From: Terriglobia bacterium
GTDB taxonomy: Bacteria > Acidobacteriota > Vicinamibacteria > Vicinamibacterales > CAVVIG01
Direction: 5' to 3'
Assembly (NCBI GenBank): GCA_020073005.1
Contig: JAIQFX010000019.1
Coordinates: forward strand, 1 to 59,687
DNA: 59,687 nucleotides
This document shows positions 40,546-50,126 of this stretch, piece after piece. The translations under genes were made by a program, and so were the position numbers. The notes beneath the pieces were generated by a model that searched no databases, was not told where the DNA came from, and saw only the letters and a list, made by a program, of their open reading frames with translations. Position 1 is the stretch's first letter. The number at the start of each line of letters is the position of its first letter.

Positions 40546-41269
40546 CGAGAAATTGCCGGATGGCGGGATGGCAGAAGGGCAGGAGGGCGAGGAAGGACAG
40601 CTGGGCCAGGCGGGGCAGGACGGAGCCGACCGCGAGAGCATGCCCAAGCGCGGCGCGGCCGAGCTGAAGGCGATCCTCGAGGCGCTGATCTTCGCGTCGC
40701 CCGAGCCGCTCACGCTGAAGGCGCTCGGCAAGCTGCTCGACAACGAGCCGAAGGAAGACGTCCAGGCGGCGCTGGCCGAGCTCAAGCAGGACTACGAGCG
40801 GCCGGGCGGACTGCAGCTCGTCGAGATCGCGGGCGGCTATCAGATCGTCACGCGCCAGGATCTGCACGACTGGGTGCGCCGGCTGTTCCACGAGCGCACG
40901 ACGCAGAAGCTGACGGTGCAGGGGCTCGAGACGCTGGCCGTGATCGCGTACCGCCAGCCCATCACCGCGCTCGAAATCACCGAGGTGCGCGGCGTGAACA
41001 CGTCAGGCGTGCTCAACACGCTGCTCGAGCGCCACCTGATCAAGATCGTCGGCCGCAAGCAGGTCGTCGGCCGGCCGTTTCTCTACGCGACGACACGCGA
41101 GTTCTTGATTCGGTTCGGCTTGAACGATCTCAGCGATCTGCCGAAGGTCGAGGACATGGCGGAAGCGCTCGGTCTCGAGGCACCGCTGCTCGTCGAGCAG
41201 ACGCCGAGCGAAGAGCAGTTGCCGCTCGAAGAGCCCGACGCGGAAGAGCCCGGCGAATCAGTCCACTGA
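40538..41269 (+). CDS. scpB: Segregation and condensation protein B
   Basis: 243 residues with two winged helices: LKAILEALIFASPEPLTLKAL and LETLAVIAYRQPITALEITEVRG, here seen in part, then GRPFLYATTREFL. It pairs with ScpA on SMC. The GTG at 40538 has GGAGG 6 bp upstream. Residues about 8-35 (GGMAEGQEGEEGQLGQAGQDG) are an acidic Gly/Gln-rich tail encoded by a short tandem repeat, not part of the usual ScpB. It is tail-to-tail overlapping with the pseudouridine synthase gene by 12 bp. Confidence 0.94.
   Translation: MADEKLPDGGMAEGQEGEEGQLGQAGQDGADRESMPKRGAAELKAILEALIFASPEPLTLKALGKLLDNEPKEDVQAALAELKQDYERPGGLQLVEIAGGYQIVTRQDLHDWVRRLFHERTTQKLTVQGLETLAVIAYRQPITALEITEVRGVNTSGVLNTLLERHLIKIVGRKQVVGRPFLYATTREFLIRFGLNDLSDLPKVEDMAEALGLEAPLLVEQTPSEEQLPLEEPDAEEPGESVH
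40558..40622 (+). repeat. Period-8 tandem repeat at the scpB N-terminus
   Basis: Octamers GGATGGCG, GGATGGCA, GAAGGGCA, GGAGGGCG, AGGAAGGA, then nonamers CAGCTGGGC, CAGGCGGGG, CAGGACGGA. Read in frame. Confidence 0.7.
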
Positions 41270-41986
41270 CGCGGCTTTTCGCAATCGCTCGACTTCGGCC
41301 GGCGTGAGGTCCCGCCAGTGACCGAGCTTCAGCCGCGTGTCCCTGATCGGCCCGATCGCGACGCGCCTGAGCTGTGCGACGGGATGGCCGATCGCCTCGC
41401 ACATCTTCCGGACCTGCCGGTTCCGCCCTTCGTGAATCGTCACGACCAGCGTCGCGTCCTTCGCCTCGCGTCCGTGCGGCTGCAGCTTCACCTGTGACGG
41501 TCCCGTGCGGCGGCCGTCGATGACGAGCCCGCGCGACAGGCGATCGAGATCGTGCGCGTCCGGAACGCCGAGGACGCGCGCCTCGTACACGCGCGCGACG
41601 CCGTGGCGCGGATGCGTGAGCTTCGCGGCGAGATCGCCGTCGTTGGTGAGCAGCAGCAGGCCCTCGGAGTCGAAATCGAGGCGGCCGACCGGATAGAGAT
41701 ACTCGGAAATGCCGCGCAGCAGATCGATGACCGTCGGCCGCCGCTCCGGATCCGATCGCGTCGTCATGTAGTGGCGGGGCTTGTTCAGCAGGATGTAGCG
41801 GTGCCGCTCGACGACCTTGACGCGGCGTCCGTCGACGCGGATGTCGTCGCGCGCGGGGTCGGCTTTCGTCCCGAGCTCGCGGACCGTCGCGCCGTTCACC
41901 GTGACGCGGCCCTCGAGCATCAACTGCTCGCTCGCGCGCCGCGACGCGATGCCGGCCTGGGACAAGATCTTCTGCAAGCGTTCCAT
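41258..41986 (-). CDS. Pseudouridine synthase, RluB/RsuA family
   Basis: 242 residues: S4 RNA-binding domain (MERLQKILSQAGIASRRASE), then the catalytic motif VGRLDFDSEGLLLLTNDG with Asp, and GRNRQVRKMCEAIGHPV. It isomerises uridines in rRNA. The ATG at 41986 matches the family start; the frame upstream runs into a repeat and is rejected. Confidence 0.94.
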   Translation of the reverse strand: MERLQKILSQAGIASRRASEQLMLEGRVTVNGATVRELGTKADPARDDIRVDGRRVKVVERHRYILLNKPRHYMTTRSDPERRPTVIDLLRGISEYLYPVGRLDFDSEGLLLLTNDGDLAAKLTHPRHGVARVYEARVLGVPDAHDLDRLSRGLVIDGRRTGPSQVKLQPHGREAKDATLVVTIHEGRNRQVRKMCEAIGHPVAQLRRVAIGPIRDTRLKLGHWRDLTPAEVERLRKAASVD

Positions 41987-42002
41987 CGTACTAAGACGTT
42001 GT

Positions 42003-42096
42003 ACCACGGGAGGACACGCGAGGACACTGAGGAGAGCACGTACCCGGTGAGCTAGTTTCACCCTGGTTCGTTTCTCCGTGTCCTCCGTGGTTTCTC
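42003..42096. repeat. Inverted period-9 repeat between the pseudouridine synthase and hydrolase genes
   Basis: Left ACCACGGGAGGACACGCG and AGGACACTGAGGAGA (42003-42035); right TTTCTCCGTGTCCTCCGTGG (42071-42090). The arms are largely complementary. The element fills most of the 114-bp gap. Confidence 0.75.
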
Positions 42097-42100
42097 TTCG

Positions 42101-43306
42101 TTAGCGGGCGAGCAGGTCGCCCCAGAACCCTGCGAGCTGCATTACATCACCGACGTGCGGCGGGCGGTCGGCCTCGGCGTGCGAGATCAAGCCGCTCAGC
42201 AGCAGGCGCACCGGCGCGTGGCCGCGCAGATCCCCGGCGAGATACTCCGACTCGATCGGCGGGATGACGTTGTCCTCGGCGCCGTGGAGCAGGAAGACCG
42301 GCGCCGACGGCTTGGGCGATCGCGCCGCCGAGAGCGACGCATCGCCGCCGTACGCCGAGACAAACGGCAGCAGCCGAGGGCCGAGGTGGACGACGTCGCG
42401 GTCGTTCACGTAGCGCAGCAGCGTCGCCGACGGTTCCGGCAGATGCGTCGCGACGTCGCGAAGCGCGGCGAACTCGACGTCGGCCTTCGGCTTGTCGACC
42501 GTGTCGAGCGCCGACGCGAGCAGGAACCGGTGAACGGCGGCGCGCAGCGTTTCGACCTGCGCGCGCGGCACGAGGCGATCGGCCGCGCCGAGCAGGATCA
42601 CCGCGACGCCGTAGTCGTGCGGCGGACGGACGAACGGCTGTTCGGCTCCCGCGCCGGCGATGTCCGCCAGATGGAGCTGCGGCGGCAACGGCTCGGTGCC
42701 CGTGCAGAGATAGCGCAGCACGCGCGGCAGATCGTCGTGTCCGCCGAACGAGAAGACGTACGCGACGCGGCCCGCGAGCGACGGCCGTCCCGCCGCGACG
42801 ATCGAGAGTCCGCCGCTGAAGCTGATCCCCATCAGGCCCACGGTCCGATCCGGCGCGAGGCCGGACGCCGTCGCGAGCCAGCCGGCGGCCTGTTCGATCG
42901 CGTCGGTGATCGCGGGCGTGATCTCGAAGCGCGACAGCTCCGGAATATCCGGTGTGACGACCGCGACGCCGCTCGCCGAGAGCTCGCGCGCCAGGCGGAC
43001 GAGCCGCGGCTCCTCGATGCCCGACGGATGCAGGCCCGACGTCAGCAGCGTCACGCGGCGCGGCGAATGCTCGGGCAGGTAGAGCCGCGCGCGAATCGGG
43101 CCGCGCGCGATGGGGATCGTGATGTCGCGCTCGCGCTCCGCGCCCGTGTCGATGTCGGCGAGGCGGCGCAGGCGTCCGTTCATGTCCGCCGCGCGGATCA
43201 CGAACGAGAGTCCGTGCACGAACGGACGAGCGGTGAGCGCGCCGGCGCCAACCGCCGCGACGATCACCGCCAGGACCGCAAGCCGCCGGCCGCGCATGAA
43301 GCGCAT
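42101..43306 (-). CDS. Alpha/beta hydrolase, membrane-anchored
   Basis: 401 residues with N-terminal hydrophobic segment (LAVLAVIVAAVGAGALTA). The nucleophile elbow GISFSGG, acid HGAEDNVIP and His in LISHAEAD give a serine hydrolase triad. The substrate is unknown. Downstream, separated by the repeat at 42003-42096, is the pseudouridine synthase gene on the same strand. Confidence 0.82.
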   Translation of the reverse strand: MRFMRGRRLAVLAVIVAAVGAGALTARPFVHGLSFVIRAADMNGRLRRLADIDTGAERERDITIPIARGPIRARLYLPEHSPRRVTLLTSGLHPSGIEEPRLVRLARELSASGVAVVTPDIPELSRFEITPAITDAIEQAAGWLATASGLAPDRTVGLMGISFSGGLSIVAAGRPSLAGRVAYVFSFGGHDDLPRVLRYLCTGTEPLPPQLHLADIAGAGAEQPFVRPPHDYGVAVILLGAADRLVPRAQVETLRAAVHRFLLASALDTVDKPKADVEFAALRDVATHLPEPSATLLRYVNDRDVVHLGPRLLPFVSAYGGDASLSAARSPKPSAPVFLLHGAEDNVIPPIESEYLAGDLRGHAPVRLLLSGLISHAEADRPPHVGDVMQLAGFWGDLLAR

Positions 43307-43316
43307 GTTAACCTTT

Positions 43317-43403
43317 GGGCGAGTGGGGCGGGTAAGTCAGGTCGGTCGGGTAGGGAAATGCTTTCCCCACCTGCCCCACCCGGCCCACCAGCCCTACCCG
43401 GCC
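43317..43403. repeat. Inverted period-9 repeat upstream of cmk
   Basis: Left GGGCGAGTG, GGGCGGGTA, AGTCAGGTC, GGTCGGGTA; right CACCTGCCC, CACCCGGCC, CACCAGCCC, TACCCGGCC. It fills the whole 98-bp gap and ends 1 bp before the cmk ATG. Confidence 0.75.
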
Positions 43404-43404
43404 T

Positions 43405-44061
43405 ATGAGACCATTAATCATCGCCATCGACGGCCCGTCCGGCGCGGGCAAAGGCACGGTCGCGCGCGCGATTGCCGCGCAGCTCGGCTACCGCCACGTC
43501 GACAGCGGCGCGATGTACCGGGCCGTCGGATGGAAGGCGCTGCGCGACTGCGTGCCGCTCGAAGACGAGGCCGCCGTGGCGACGCTGGCCGACGAGTCGA
43601 CGATCGACATCACGAGCGCGCACGTGCGCATCGACGGCATCGACGTGACGCGCGAGATCCGCACGCCGGAAATCGACCGGGCGGCGGCGGCCGTCGCGCG
43701 GCTGCCGCGCGTCCGCACGGTCCTGGTCGGCCGCCAGCGCCGGCTCGGGATCGATGGCTCGATCGTGATGGAAGGCCGCGATATCGGGACGGTGGTGTTC
43801 CCGCACGCCGACGTGAAGGTCTACCTCGACGCGTCGCCCGACGAGCGCGCCCGCCGCCGCGCGAACGATCCCGCGCATTCAGGCGGACCGAAGGGGCTGG
43901 CGGAGGTGGCGACGCTCCTCACCGAACGCGACGAACTCGACCGCACGCGCGCGACCTCGCCGCTCTACGCGGCCGAGGACGCGGTGGTGGTGGACACGAC
44001 AGGGAAGGGCGTCGAGGTGGTGGTCGCCGAGGTGATGGCGGTGATCAAACTGAAAAGTTAA
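43405..44061 (+). CDS. cmk: Cytidylate kinase
   Basis: 218 residues: P-loop [41 protein letters not shown] and the lid region [10 protein letters not shown]. It phosphorylates CMP and dCMP. The ATG directly follows a repeat and has no Shine-Dalgarno. The stop codon lies in another heptamer array. Confidence 0.96.
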   Translation: MRPLIIAIDGPSGAGKGTVARAIAAQLGYRHVDSGAMYRAVGWKALRDCVPLEDEAAVATLADESTIDITSAHVRIDGIDVTREIRTPEIDRAAAAVARLPRVRTVLVGRQRRLGIDGSIVMEGRDIGTVVFPHADVKVYLDASPDERARRRANDPAHSGGPKGLAEVATLLTERDELDRTRATSPLYAAEDAVVVDTTGKGVEVVVAEVMAVIKLKS

Positions 44062-44075
44062 AACTGAAAAGTTTC
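44048..44075. repeat. Period-7 repeat over the cmk stop codon
   Basis: AACTGAA, AAGTTAA, AACTGAA, AAGTTTC: a 14-bp unit of two heptamers given twice, AT-rich against a GC-rich background. Confidence 0.6.
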
Positions 44076-44086
44076 TCTTCCGCCGA

Positions 44087-44662
44087 CTATTTCCGTTCTT
44101 TATAGTCTTCCGCGGAGGCGGGGTCGTACTCCCACCGGTGCTTGTCGCGCTCGACGATCTTCTCGCTGCCTTTCAGTTCCTCGGTGTCCTCGTACTGCAC
44201 GCCGAGCGCCCGCCCGATGTCGTCGACGACTTCGAGATCCGGGCTCGGATTGTCGCCGCCCGCCGCTTCGTCGCCGGTGAAGTACGCATCCTCGACGTCG
44301 ACGTCCACGTCGCCGCCCGTGATCGACTCGGGCATGCCGGTGTGCATCCGCCGCTGATGCGCGATGTCGGCCCGGCCGCTGCGCGCGGCGGTGCCATGCC
44401 GCTCCAGGTCCAGCGACGACGGCGGCGTCTGCGCGACTTCGTCCGGCAGCATCCGGCGCTGGCGCTCGAGGCGCGGCGTCTTTGCCGGCCGTCGGGCGGC
44501 CCGCTTCGGCACCTTTATGGAGGATTTCGTCGCCTTCGCGGCCTGCTTTGCGGCCGGGCGCCGGGCCCGGCGGACCGCCCTCCGGGCGGGGCGCGCCTTG
44601 GTCGGCACTCGGCGGACCGGGATCGAGCGCTTCCGTGACTTCGCAGCCTTGCGTTTGGCCAT
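44087..44662 (-). CDS. DUF6335-like protein with histone-like basic tail
   Basis: 191 residues. The first 65 are Lys/Arg/Ala-rich (MAKRKAAKSRKRS, RRAVRRARRPAAKQAAKATK), like H1-type DNA-binding tails. The rest is acidic: MPESITGGDVDVDVEDAYF, PDLEVVDDIGRALGV and HRWEYDPASAEDY, resembling DUF6335 proteins known mainly from cyanobacteria; no function is known to me. The two oppositely charged halves might bind DNA and a partner. It is divergent from rpsA. Confidence 0.75.
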   Translation of the reverse strand: MAKRKAAKSRKRSIPVRRVPTKARPARRAVRRARRPAAKQAAKATKSSIKVPKRAARRPAKTPRLERQRRMLPDEVAQTPPSSLDLERHGTAARSGRADIAHQRRMHTGMPESITGGDVDVDVEDAYFTGDEAAGGDNPSPDLEVVDDIGRALGVQYEDTEELKGSEKIVERDKHRWEYDPASAEDYKERK

Positions 44663-44683
44663 GACGAGGTTCCTCTCAAAATC

Positions 44684-44713
44684 TTGACAGTATGGCGATA
44701 AGTGTCGTACTCT
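44684..44713 (+). promoter_or_regulatory. Candidate rpsA promoter
   Basis: Perfect TTGACA (44684-44689), 18-bp spacer, TACTCT (44708-44713). Confidence 0.5.
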
Positions 44714-44727
44714 CTGATGCTTATCGC
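44695..44727. promoter_or_regulatory. Inverted repeat GCGATAAG...CTTATCGC in the rpsA promoter
   Basis: Perfect 8-bp arms at 44695-44702 and 44720-44727 with a 17-bp centre, overlapping the -10 region and likely transcript start. It fits an operator or a 5' UTR stem for S1 autocontrol. Confidence 0.5.
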
Positions 44728-44804
44728 AATTTCCAAATACTCAGCGGTGCGCCGGGCCCGCCCCCAACCACCGGCAAAGTACGACACAGGAGGACGCGCA
44801 CGGC

Positions 44805-46592
<1,788 letters not shown>

Positions 46593-46671
46593 GTGACTGG
46601 TGGCTGGTGACTGGTGGCTGGAATTGCCAGGCCACTGGACGCCAGGCACCAGACACTAGCCACCAGCCACC
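46593..46671. repeat. Inverted period-7 repeat between rpsA and the HU gene
   Basis: GTGACTG, GTGGCTG, GTGACTG, GTGGCTG on the left; CCAGGCA, CCAGACA, CTAGCCA, CCAGCCA on the right. It starts right after the rpsA stop and fills the gap. Confidence 0.85.
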
Positions 46672-46680
46672 GAGGTTCTC

Positions 46681-47040
46681 ATGACTAGCGGCAGCATGAC
46701 GAAGGCGGAACTGGTCGAGGAAGTCTCGCGGGTGTCGGATCTCACCAAGAAGCACTCCGAGGTGATCGTCGACACCGTGTTCCGCAGCATCATCGAAGCG
46801 CTGCACCGCGGCGAGAAGATCGAGCTGCGCGGCTTCGGCAGCTTCCGCCTCCGCAAGCGCGAGCCGCGCAAGGGCCGCAATCCGAAGACCGGCGACAAGG
46901 TCGACGTGCCGCCGAAGAAAGTGCCGTACTTCAAGCCGGGCAAGGAACTGAAGGAACTCATCAATAAAGAGGTCACGCCGCCGGCGACGATCCCGCCGGC
47001 CCCGGCCGGCCCCGTGAATCCCGGCACGCCGGGCGTCTAA
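46681..47040 (+). CDS. HU/IHF-family DNA-binding protein
   Basis: 119 residues. MTKAELVEEVSRVSDLTKKH, then the beta-arm block RGFGSFRLRKREPRKGRNPKTGD give the HU/IHF fold that bends DNA. A Pro-rich tail of about 20 residues (PPATIPPAPAGPVNPGTP) extends the usual 95-residue length. GAGG lies 5 bp before the ATG. Confidence 0.94.
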   Translation: MTSGSMTKAELVEEVSRVSDLTKKHSEVIVDTVFRSIIEALHRGEKIELRGFGSFRLRKREPRKGRNPKTGDKVDVPPKKVPYFKPGKELKELINKEVTPPATIPPAPAGPVNPGTPGV

Positions 47041-47068
47041 GTCTGAGGCCGCCCTCAGCCCTCCGAAA

Positions 47069-47578
47069 GTGGATCGCCTCTGGTCTCCCTGGAGACTCGC
47101 GTACGTGACCGCAACGGGCAGCACAGACGCCGGCTGTATCTTCTGCGACGCGCACGCGCAGCCCGGGCGCCCCGGGAGCAACGATCTGATCCTCATTCGC
47201 GGCCGCGTCACCTTCGTCATCCTGAATCTCTATCCCTACAACAGCGGACACCTGATGGTCGTGCCGGCGCGACACGTCGCGACGCTGGCGCAGACGACGG
47301 CCGAGGAGCAGGCGGAGCTGATGCGGTTCACGCGTCACGCGGAGATCGCGCTGACGGAGGTCTACAAGCCGCAGGGCCTGAACATCGGCGTGAACCTCGG
47401 ACGTCCGGCCGGCGCCGGCGTGCTCGACCATCTGCACGTCCACGTCGTCCCGCGCTGGAACGGCGACACGAACTTCATGTCGGTGATCGGCGAGACGCGG
47501 GTACTCCCCGAGGAGCTGAGCGAGACCGCGAAGCGCCTTCGGCCTGTGTTCGAGCGCCTGTCCAGGAACGACGTTTAA
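47069..47578 (+). CDS. HIT-family hydrolase
   Basis: 169 residues with the histidine triad DHLHVHVVPRW and the first CIFCD zinc-like motif. Such proteins hydrolyse nucleoside phosphoramidates or dinucleoside polyphosphates. GTG start at 47069. The stop lies in a long inverted repeat. Confidence 0.93.
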   Translation: MDRLWSPWRLAYVTATGSTDAGCIFCDAHAQPGRPGSNDLILIRGRVTFVILNLYPYNSGHLMVVPARHVATLAQTTAEEQAELMRFTRHAEIALTEVYKPQGLNIGVNLGRPAGAGVLDHLHVHVVPRWNGDTNFMSVIGETRVLPEELSETAKRLRPVFERLSRNDV

Positions 47579-47667
47579 CCGCAGAGAGCGCGGAGATCGC
47601 GGAGAGAATAAGATGACGTACGTACATACCGTTCTCTGCGCTCTCAGCGTTCTCCGCGGTTAAACGT
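47571..47667. repeat. Inverted period-9 repeat filling the HIT-ACAD gap
   Basis: Outer arms ACGTTTAACCGC (47571-47582) and GCGGTTAAACGT (47656-47667) are perfect. Inside are nonamers CGCAGAGAG, CGCGGAGAT, CGCGGAGAG on the left and TTCTCTGCG, CTCTCAGCG, TTCTCCGCG on the right. It begins in the HIT 3' end and stops 2 bp before the next ATG. Confidence 0.88.
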
Positions 47668-47669
47668 CT

Positions 47670-48809
47670 ATGCACCTCGAACTCACGAAAGACCAAGAAG
47701 CCTTCAAGTCCTCGATTGAGACGTTCGCGCGCGACGTCGTCGCGCTGCGCGCGCCGGCCATCGACAAGTCCGGCGAGTTTCCGTCCGACGTCGTTCACGC
47801 CGCCGCGACGCGCGGCCTCTGCGGCGTCACGATTCCCAAAGCCTGGGGCGGACTCGGCCGCGATTACGTCAGCTACGCGCTCGCGCTCGAGGCGATCGCG
47901 CGCGCGAGCGCGACCGTCGCCGTCTCGCTCTCCGTCACCAATTCGCTCGTCGCCGAGCTGCTCGCGCACGCCGGGACCGACGCGCAGCGCGAGCGCTGGC
48001 TGCGGCGGCTCGCGAGCGGCGACGCGCTCGGCGCGTTCGCGTTGTCGGAACCGGAGTCGGGCACCGACGCCGCGAATCAGCAGACGCGCGCCGTGAAAAC
48101 GGCGGACGGCTATCGCATTGCCGGCCGCAAGGTCTGGGTCGCCAACGCCGAAGAGGCGGCGATCGCGATCGTGTTCGCCGCGACGCGGCCCGGCCTGCGC
48201 GGTCAGGGCATCACCGCGTTTCTCGTGCCGATGGACACGCCCGGCATCACCCGCACCGCGCGGCCCGATTCGCTCGGCGTGCGCGGCCTCGGCTGCATGG
48301 ATCTCGACTTCGACATCGAGGTCGGCGACGCGCAGGTGCTCGGCCCCGTCGACCAGGGATTCGCGCTGGCGATGTGGGCGCTCGACGGCGGGCGCATCGC
48401 GATTGCCGCGCAGGCGCTCGGCATCGGCGAAGCGGCGATTGCGGAAGCAATCGCCTATGCAAAGTCGCGCGAGCAGTTCGGCAAGCCGATCGCGAGCTAC
48501 CAGGCGATCCAGTGGATGCTGGCCGACATGGCGACCGAGATCGCCGCCGCGCGGATGCTCACGCTGAAGGCCGCGGCCGCGAAGGATTCGCAGGAAAAGT
48601 GCCGGGTCGAGGCGGCGATGGCGAAGCTCGCGGCGTCGGAAGCGGCGCACAAGGCCGCCGACAAGGCGATGCAGATCCTGGCGTCGGCCGGCTACAAGAG
48701 CGGATCCGTCGTCGAGCGCCTGTTCCGCGACGTGCGCGCGACGGAAATTTACCAGGGAACCTCCGAAGCCCAGCGTATGATTATCGCCGGAAGAATCCTG
48801 ACGGAGTGA
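47670..48809 (+). CDS. Acyl-CoA dehydrogenase
   Basis: 379 residues: FAD-binding block GAFALSEPESGTDA, FRDVRATEIYQGTSEAQRMII near the end with the catalytic-type Glu in EIYQGTSE. It oxidises acyl-CoA in fatty or branched-chain acid breakdown. No ribosome-binding site is visible because a repeat abuts the ATG. A second acyl-CoA dehydrogenase lies 1.3 kb away on the other strand. Confidence 0.94.
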   Translation: MHLELTKDQEAFKSSIETFARDVVALRAPAIDKSGEFPSDVVHAAATRGLCGVTIPKAWGGLGRDYVSYALALEAIARASATVAVSLSVTNSLVAELLAHAGTDAQRERWLRRLASGDALGAFALSEPESGTDAANQQTRAVKTADGYRIAGRKVWVANAEEAAIAIVFAATRPGLRGQGITAFLVPMDTPGITRTARPDSLGVRGLGCMDLDFDIEVGDAQVLGPVDQGFALAMWALDGGRIAIAAQALGIGEAAIAEAIAYAKSREQFGKPIASYQAIQWMLADMATEIAAARMLTLKAAAAKDSQEKCRVEAAMAKLAASEAAHKAADKAMQILASAGYKSGSVVERLFRDVRATEIYQGTSEAQRMIIAGRILTE

Positions 48810-48895
48810 ATGTGGTCATTGAGTCATCTGGTTACTGAGTCATTGCCTGAGCCCGAGCATTGACTCGATAACCAGATGACTCGATGACCCAATTC
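48808..48895. repeat. Inverted period-8 repeat, copy 1, upstream of the asparaginase-family gene
   Basis: Octamers GTCATTGA, GTCATCTG, GTTACTGA, GTCATTGC on the left; TGACTCGA, TAACCAGA, TGACTCGA, TGACCCAA on the right. The arms are complementary. A related element lies at 50025-50126. Confidence 0.88.
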
Positions 48896-48907
48896 GTGGG
48901 AGGACTT

Positions 48908-50023
48908 ATGAAACGACTGTCCCGCCGTGAATTCGTTCGGACGACGACTGCTGCTGGTGTGGCGGCGGCCGCTGTCCCGAAGACCCTGTTCGGTCAAGCG
49001 CCGGCGGTGATGACGAAGGGCGTGAAGCCCTGCGTTGTCGCGTCGGCCAACGGCAACTCCTCGAAGGACGAGAAGGGCATCACCTGCGTCCAGCGCGCCT
49101 TCACGATGATGACGCAGGGGAGCGACGTCCTCGACGCCCTGGTCTCCGGCGTCAGCATCGTCGAGCTCGATCCGAATCAGACCGGCGTCGGCTGGAGCGG
49201 CCTGCCGAACGCGGAAGGCGTCGTGCAGCTCGATGCGTCGTGCATGCACGGACCGAAGAAGCGCGCGGGCGCGGTGGCCGCGATCGAAGGCGTGCGCGCG
49301 CCGGCGCGCGTCGCGCAGCTGGTCGCGGACGAGACGGATCATCACCTGCTCGTCGGCAAGGGCGCGCAGGAATTCGCGCGGTCGATGGGGATCAAGATCG
49401 AAGAAGGCCTCATCAACGAGACGGCGCGCAAGCAGTGGCTGGAATGGAAGCGCCGCACCGATCCGCTGCACTACCTCGATCCGAAGAAGCGCGCGCAGGC
49501 GTGGTACGACACGGGCCTGCAGATGGTGCGCGAGGGCCTCATCGACGGCGAGCACTTCTGGGGCACGATCAACTGCGACGGTGTCAACGCGAAAGGCGAA
49601 ATCTGCGGCGTGACGACGACGAGCGGGCTGGCGTGGAAGATTCCGGGCCGCGCGGGCGACTCGCCGATTCTCGGCGCGGGCCTCTACGTGGACAACGAAG
49701 TCGGCGCGGCGGGATCGACGGGGCGCGGCGAGTCCAACCTCTACAACCTGAGCTCGTTCCTGATCGTCGAGGAGATGCGGCGCGGCGCGCACCCGAAGGA
49801 CGCGTGCATGACCGCGCTCAAGCGCGTCGCGAAGAACACGATCGAGAAGCGGCTGCTCAACGAGAAGGGGCAGCCGAACTTCGGGCTGAACTTCTATTGC
49901 CTGAACGCCAAGGGTGAGTACGCCGGCGTCGCGATGTACCAGTCGAGGTACGCGGTCTGCACCGAAAATGGGCCGCAGACGCTGACGACCGACGCGTTGT
50001 TTGAGGGGAGACCCAACGCGTGA
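48908..50023 (+). CDS. Glycosylasparaginase-type Ntn hydrolase, exported
   Basis: 371 residues with a twin-arginine-like leader (RLSRREFVRTTTAAG). The body matches N4-(beta-N-acetylglucosaminyl)-asparaginase: KIPGRAGDSPILGAGLYVDN and GAAGSTGRGE. The autocleavage Thr lies in HFWGTINCDG; the Asp that precedes Thr in animal enzymes (HDT) is Gly here. The ATG at 48908 follows GGGAGGA. Related period-8 elements flank the gene on both sides. Confidence 0.88.
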   Translation: MKRLSRREFVRTTTAAGVAAAAVPKTLFGQAPAVMTKGVKPCVVASANGNSSKDEKGITCVQRAFTMMTQGSDVLDALVSGVSIVELDPNQTGVGWSGLPNAEGVVQLDASCMHGPKKRAGAVAAIEGVRAPARVAQLVADETDHHLLVGKGAQEFARSMGIKIEEGLINETARKQWLEWKRRTDPLHYLDPKKRAQAWYDTGLQMVREGLIDGEHFWGTINCDGVNAKGEICGVTTTSGLAWKIPGRAGDSPILGAGLYVDNEVGAAGSTGRGESNLYNLSSFLIVEEMRRGAHPKDACMTALKRVAKNTIEKRLLNEKGQPNFGLNFYCLNAKGEYAGVAMYQSRYAVCTENGPQTLTTDALFEGRPNA

Positions 50024-50024
50024 C

Positions 50025-50126
50025 GGATGAATCTGGTCAGTGAGTCATCTGGTTATCTGGTCATTTGATTGTTTGATTGAATGGCAATGACTCGATCACC
50101 AGATGACTCGATGACCAAATTCATCC
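50025..50126. repeat. Inverted period-8 repeat, copy 2, downstream of the asparaginase-family gene
   Basis: GTCAGTGA, GTCATCTG, GTTATCTG, GTCATTTG on the left; TGACTCGA, TCACCAGA, TGACTCGA, TGACCAAA on the right. Outer arms GGATGAATCTGGTC and GACCAAATTCATCC match at 13 of 14. It runs over the stop codon of the convergent dehydrogenase gene. Confidence 0.88.

Noticed and set aside
41986-42061. Longer N-terminus of the pseudouridine synthase
   Set aside because: The extension is encoded by the repeat at 42003-42096 and precedes the usual S4-domain start at the ATG 41986.
48808-50126. CRISPR array formed by the octamer elements
   Set aside because: Units are directly adjacent without spacers, arms are inverted, only two loci, and no cas genes.
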